Assembly: GCA_910588155.1 (NCBI GenBank)
Contig: CAJUPB010000001.1
Location: forward strand, 209,766-273,765
Source: an uncultured Christensenellaceae bacterium
GTDB taxonomy: Bacteria; Bacillota; Clostridia; Christensenellales; Pumilibacteraceae
Reading direction: 5' to 3'
DNA length: 64,000 nucleotides
Below, in pieces: positions 61,101-64,000 of the stretch. Both the position numbers and the translations under genes were made by a program. The first letter of the stretch is position 1. The number at the start of each line of letters is the position of its first letter. The notes beneath the pieces are model-generated. The model saw only the letters and a list, made by a program, of their open reading frames with translations, was not told the DNA's origin and ran no database searches.

Positions 61101-63052
61101 ATTTTATCGAAAAGCGGTTTGCCGTCGAAAAAGTCATAGACGTCGCCGCCGTCGGACACGGTCGCAATATACCGTTCCCCTCTCAAAAATCGAACGCGCG
61201 GATATATTCCGCGATTGCCGTAAGTTTTCTCCTTATCGTTATCCGTCAAGGTCACCCCCGTACCGGCGGCGACACTTTTTTTCGACAGATTTGCGGAAAC
61301 ATACGACGCGAGCGGAACTATCGCAAAAGCGGCGGCAATCACATAATACGCAATAGCATAATCCGCAAACAAAGCTGTCGCCGTCAATATCGCAGCGGCA
61401 ACGATTTGAGTGGCAACGGCAACAGCACCTGGCAAATTTCTACCTTTCGGAACAAAGACTTTGACGGCTTTTACCGGTAATTCGAACGCCGCAAAAAGCG
61501 TCGCGGCAATCTTCGAGAACACCGCTTGCTCGCTCCTTAACGAGGCGCGCAGTTCAAACAAAAAGCAAATTATATCGCGCGCAAAAGCCGCAAACAACCA
61601 CAGCGGCGAATACAGCGGCGCAATGAACACAAGGGCAAGCGCGCACAAAGATGCTATATCGGAAATCGCTCTGTTCAACAGCGATATCGCATTGTAAAAA
61701 ACATTCAGCCGCGAAGACGCCGCTATATTTTCTCCTGTATTTTTTGCAGATTTTCTCGGCATTTTCAGAGCATAATCTTCGGCAAATTCAACCTTTCTTG
61801 CCGTTCCCGTTTCGGCTTTAACGGCAGACAGTTTCACTCCCTCGTATGTCGACGACGCCGTAAAGCGCAGTGCCGTAAAAACCGCCGACAGTGTTACGGG
61901 CAACGTCAGCAGCGCACAAGGCAATACGATGCTCGGCAAAAAAATTGCAGCAAGAACGGCAGGCATTATGCCGACTGCAATTGCCGCAACCGACAATAAC
62001 ACGAGAGCTATCACGGGCGGAGAAACTTTTTCCGTCGCGGAACGGGCTTCAACGCGACTCAACTTTTTAATTTCCGTTATTTCGTCGAGTTTTTTTCGGC
62101 GGCAATAGACAGAAAAAGCGTTCAGCCTCGTCTTTTTTTCATCGACGGTCAATCGCTCGAAATCCGCGCCGTAAGCGGAGGCAAACGCATTATAACCGGC
62201 ATAAAGAGAATTGCAAAAATCTTCGGAGAGCCAAACGTCCATTTCGTTCAAGGTCTGCGCGGCAGCATAAGCTACGGCGGCGTAATCGCTCAATTCGTTC
62301 TCGAATACTTTGCTCCTTTTCCAAACGTCTATACCGTTTTCAGCGCAGATTGCGGAAAATTTGCGAGCTATGCTGCCGTCGATACGCTCGCAATAATGAA
62401 ACACGTACGCATTTCTTTTCAGCGACGTGAGGTCTATCCTTTCCCTTTCGGCATCATAATCCGCGCGAGCGACAATATTGGAAAGTTGCTCGGACTTTGC
62501 GCAAAGAACGGCTATTTGCTCTATCGCACAGAAAGTAAGCATAGCTTTAAGCGCAAGAATTTCGCAATAAAGCAACGGGCTGTGCTCGTTGAAAATATTT
62601 ACCGCGGACTGCAACGAAGTCTTATCTGCATATCCGCCGTTGCCTTTTACGATTAGCGAACACAGCTCGTACAATCTGGGATAGTTTCCGCAATGCGGCA
62701 ATCCGAAAAACAGCGGCGACTGTTTTTCCACTATGTCTATTGCCCGTTTTACGGCACTTATATTTTTGTAAATCGTCTGCTCGAAGCTTTCCAGACGTTT
62801 ACCTGCTTTCAATTTTTTTTCGGCATATTTCAAGAATTTTTTTACTTCTTTTATGGGCTGTCTTACTGCCAATCCGCCGCCGCGGCGGGTATAATCGGTA
62901 CTGTTCATAGACAGCACGGTAAGCCGAAATTCCGTAGTTTTCGGGTCGATTTCGTCGGCAAGAGTCATTGAAGCAGCGCTGCGAGGCAATACAGTACGCA
63001 CAAATAAAATTATTACAAGCAGTAAAGTTGCGGCAGATACTATATAATTCAT
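58178..63052 (-). CDS. NdvB-like membrane protein with degenerate GH94 region
   Basis: The 1624-residue protein resembles cyclic beta-1,2-glucan synthases (NdvB), normally near 2800 residues. Order: an N-terminal helix (1-21); a helical NdvB-type N-domain (about 90-330, with FFGLPHCGNYPRLYEL and PLLYCEILALKAMLTFCAIE); membrane helices near 345-397, 462-500 and 540-590; a first beta-sandwich from 615 (GIYPRVRFLRGERYIATVSD); a linker like NdvB (RYPDTDLQKI ... NVAVLCFDESG, 852-910); a second beta-sandwich (GGYTFFDNPWNGKVTQ, FSETGRLWSATALPL, 1030-1075); and an alpha/alpha barrel (GDIVLFKRGD, LPLAVARYIDFTDERDIL, then NPLGAEPYYMTEKGF, 1515-1529). The GT84 domain is absent: only about 65 residues lie between the membrane pairs. 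The GH94 GDWNDGM and GFRDQLQD active-site motifs are not found. GGAGG lies seven bases before the ATG. Confidence 0.8.
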   Translation of the reverse strand: MNYIVSAATLLLVIILFVRTVLPRSAASMTLADEIDPKTTEFRLTVLSMNSTDYTRRGGGLAVRQPIKEVKKFLKYAEKKLKAGKRLESFEQTIYKNISAVKRAIDIVEKQSPLFFGLPHCGNYPRLYELCSLIVKGNGGYADKTSLQSAVNIFNEHSPLLYCEILALKAMLTFCAIEQIAVLCAKSEQLSNIVARADYDAERERIDLTSLKRNAYVFHYCERIDGSIARKFSAICAENGIDVWKRSKVFENELSDYAAVAYAAAQTLNEMDVWLSEDFCNSLYAGYNAFASAYGADFERLTVDEKKTRLNAFSVYCRRKKLDEITEIKKLSRVEARSATEKVSPPVIALVLLSVAAIAVGIMPAVLAAIFLPSIVLPCALLTLPVTLSAVFTALRFTASSTYEGVKLSAVKAETGTARKVEFAEDYALKMPRKSAKNTGENIAASSRLNVFYNAISLLNRAISDIASLCALALVFIAPLYSPLWLFAAFARDIICFLFELRASLRSEQAVFSKIAATLFAAFELPVKAVKVFVPKGRNLPGAVAVATQIVAAAILTATALFADYAIAYYVIAAAFAIVPLASYVSANLSKKSVAAGTGVTLTDNDKEKTYGNRGIYPRVRFLRGERYIATVSDGGDVYDFFDGKPLFDKMKSYLLKNGEKIPFDIASPFKVTQGRAVNEAVADGRRFTVTTASCEDGKRITIKAKDGGDFTAVIAHSVFGKCLFEKQMCELQGLDCALLTENADSAPRCVCVAVRKSARMSITADEGEFLYGCENGIASVLALTVSSESGIAEAVFIAGYDSEQASKTVACAFKNGYDKRIEAKTAALAELAKNPFDISQTASFILYGRCRYPDTDLQKIIDLNLNTLLCYQRSGGGLSRLHGKLKGLADLKKTGLKFNVAVLCFDESGGGKTTRNKVNLMFEEFGLNRHGRAVCFDCEANEKFYEALKYAAPDIDSLRFIARTPNPELKACKKTSGILEYPLSKIKGDAMSVAEDGKIICDGFGASGGAENRLTNKLGMCSQIRADGGGYTFFDNPWNGKVTQENNALDSVPSEFIAFSETGRLWSATALPLGVRGETFCLHGENFSEYVCVTNGLNISQKVFVSDIANAKVWNVEIENTRKSARKIYVTACVRPVLGESGDSSRSCLSLSDTSCGISAVNILTKQKICMETDAKYFSRSQTLESLLGENGRICKLSEIKSGGTIPAMILCAEIKLTPLSSARVSFSLSVEESFDFQTSESDMRVNPPSPFTFSTGDWYTDTFVASLPQRILGSLLCKPVLREGESFEGEHYASALLKGAALLPENKELFKKIILKSCSKRFSDGDIVLFKRGDGGKRAACHSASLFLPLAVARYIDFTDERDILFERAGYVRTDKVGGEKRASVLEHCLQTVEACCGEDTVDCFNIASELLLLKAIAALIPYVKDSETRLKLSDEKLKVSKRLENVDSDSLSAESLCWLVFCGIGKQVNSERLLKRMRERSDNENMKRLWICAALAEMGDTQTAYDVFQTVNPLGAEPYYMTEKGFRTASDESEALAYIIVSELFFGCKIKGDSLVFAPKLPPSIKNARVKYDCDDVRFETEIDNTGNGNWRVMLDGISYNCDSVPLTEKTNGKKIVLKRR

Positions 63053-63117
63053 TGTTCGTCCTCCATTTTACAGAGAAGTATCCTATGAATTATTGCCGAA
63101 ATGGCGAAGTTTAACGC

Positions 63118-63146
63118 TTGATTTTAATCGAGATAAATGTTATAAT
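63118..63146 (+). promoter_or_regulatory. Promoter of rnpB
   Basis: TTGATT (63118-63123), 17-nt spacer, TATAAT (63141-63146), placing the start at the first base of the RNA, 63153. Confidence 0.88.
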
Positions 63147-63152
63147 ATTTTT

Positions 63153-63481
63153 GCGAGATGATTGGACGGTTACGGGCGCGAAATGCGCACGAGGAAAGTC
63201 CGAACACCACAGGACAGAGCGCCGGCGAAATACCGGTAAAGGCGACTTTAAGGAAAGTGCAACAGAAATAAACCGCCGCTTTTGCGGCAAGGATGGAACG
63301 GTAGAGTAAGAGCCTACCGCCGAAACGGCAACGTTTCGGGCTATGTAAACCCCGTTCGGTGCAAGATAAAGGGAAGTTAAGGTTGTCCGCCGTTTCCCGA
63401 CATATCGCTTCAACTTGCAGGCAACTGCAAGTGTAGACAGATTACCGTCATAACAGAATTCGGCTTACGAATCATACTCGC
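63153..63481 (+). ncRNA. rnpB: RNase P RNA (class A-like)
   Basis: This is the catalytic RNA that matures tRNA 5' ends. The hallmark GAGGAAAGTCCGAACACC lies near 63190, followed by ACAGAAA-type ACAGAAATAAACCGCC, the P4-region AGAGTAAGAGCCTACCG (about 63304) and the closing ACAGAATTCGGCTTAC. The 5' end GCGAGATGAT pairs with 3' ATCATACTCGC to form helix P1, which fixes both ends. Length (about 329 nt) is normal. A promoter precedes it and a terminator follows. Confidence 0.95.
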
Positions 63482-63485
63482 TTTG

Positions 63486-63519
63486 AAACAGCCCTACTCG
63501 ATGAGTAAGGCTGTTTTTT
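63486..63519 (+). terminator. Terminator of rnpB
   Basis: AAACAGCC-CTACTC and GAGTAA-GGCTGTTT form a long stem with a GAT loop, ending in six T. It closes rnpB before the CRISPR leader. Confidence 0.9.
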
Positions 63520-63617
63520 GCTTGAAAGATTCTGTTTTTTCAAAAGCATTTTTTAACAAAGTTTTAAAATTGCGAGATTATTAAACGGCTATTCGAGAGC
63601 GCAAATCTCTAATTACA
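63520..63617 (+). promoter_or_regulatory. Probable CRISPR leader
   Basis: This AT-rich stretch between the rnpB terminator and repeat 1 contains TTAACA (63553), 17-nt spacer, GATTAT (63576-63581), a plausible leader promoter firing into the array about 30 bp upstream. A small hairpin, GAGAG-CGCAA-ATCTC-type, lies near 63595. Leader side is inferred from the GTTTTA orientation of the repeats. Confidence 0.55.
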
Positions 63618-64000
63618 GTTTTAACCACTTATGAAACTACAAGACTCTCAAACGCCGTTAAAATATTGACGAGACCAACTATAGTTTTAACTACTTATGA
63701 AACTACAAGACTCTCAAACCGGGGAGAGACATAATTGCGGTATAAGTAAGTTTTAACCACTTATGAAACTACAAGACTCTCAAACAGTTGTTGTTATTTT
63801 CTGCTGTTTGATATTGTTTTAACCACTTATGAAACTACAAGACTCTCAAACTTACAAGTTACGGAAGTTGATAAAAGGGTAGTTTTAACCACTTATGAAA
63901 CTACAAGACTCTCAAACTCAATACCCCCGCAATGTCTAAAATATCTAGTTTTAACCACTTATGAAACTACAAGACTCTCAAACTCAATACCCCCGCAATG
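63618..64000 (+). CRISPR. CRISPR array, 36-nt repeats, 30-nt spacers (cut by window end)
   Basis: Six repeats begin at 63618, 63684, 63750, 63816, 63882 and 63948. Each is 36 nt, starting GTTTTAACCACTTATG and ending GACTCTCAAAC. The five complete spacers are all exactly 30 nt; a sixth is cut after 17 nt. Repeat 2 (63684-63719) has one change, AACTAC for AACCAC. This geometry and the GTTTTA start fit type II (Cas9) arrays best. No cas gene or tracrRNA is visible in the window, so the type is inferred. Spacer 6 begins with the same 17 bases as spacer 5. Confidence 0.97.

Noticed and set aside
63053..63617. Possible tracrRNA or anti-repeat near the CRISPR array
   Set aside because: Only matches of a few bases to the complement of the repeat were seen; the RNA here is RNase P RNA.

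Overview
The window is one continuous stretch of a spore-forming, Gram-positive anaerobe of the class Clostridia (Bacillota). I infer this from the SCIFF ranthipeptide and its radical SAM maturase, an IspH-S1 fusion, SpoIVB, SpoVM, YtfJ/GerW, YtxC-like and SpoIIM-like sporulation proteins, a hrcA-grpE-dnaK-dnaJ operon under a CIRCE operator, and biotin-dependent sodium-pump decarboxylase genes. I cannot name genus or species. Nearly every gene is on the minus strand; only a two-gene operon (52917-54169) and the rnpB/CRISPR end (63118-64000) read on the plus strand. No tRNA, rRNA or insertion sequence was seen.

Layout, left to right. 1-2528: ScfB (partial), the SCIFF peptide, a TIGR04086 membrane protein, YajC and a YtxC-like protein. 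2716-4985: purB and an M19 dipeptidase. 5071-15695: one long operon running from a CoA-type carboxyltransferase through OadG, a biotin carrier, OadB and OadA into surE, a BaiN-like flavoprotein, an AroH-Cmk fusion, plsC and ispH-S1. 15879-20919: M50 protease, scpA, scpB, DUF2953, ytfJ, dacB, rluB. 21100-24688: a sporulation block with dacF, a SpoIIM-like gene, spoIVB and an orphan Spo0A-type DNA-binding domain.

24920-36209 is the classical yloC-to-thiN housekeeping operon (AIR-synthase-like, yicC, gmk, rpoZ, coaBC, priA, def, fmt, rsmB, rlmN, rpe, thiN) ending in a 27-codon spoVM. 36244-41575 holds ligA, pcrA, yerC, an unknown gene and rpsU. 41691-49704 is the heat-shock operon followed by prmA, rsmE, mtaB and a HIT gene. 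49866-52774 is lepA-hemW. 52917-54169 is a plus-strand pair: a GDPD-fold protein lacking its catalytic residues, and GtrA. 54253-58126 holds an ABC exporter and rarA. 58178-63052 encodes a 1624-residue membrane protein related to cyclic beta-1,2-glucan synthase (NdvB) that appears to have lost its glycosyltransferase and phosphorylase active sites. The window ends with rnpB and the start of a CRISPR array (36-nt repeats, 30-nt spacers), cut by the window edge.

The most unusual items are the degenerate NdvB-like protein, the CRISPR array beside rnpB with a duplicated spacer, the receiver-less Spo0A-like regulator, the pseudo-GDPD, the hybrid decarboxylase/transcarboxylase operon, and two genes (lepA, rarA) whose best promoters predict leaderless mRNAs. 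All function calls come from reading motifs; no database search was run.
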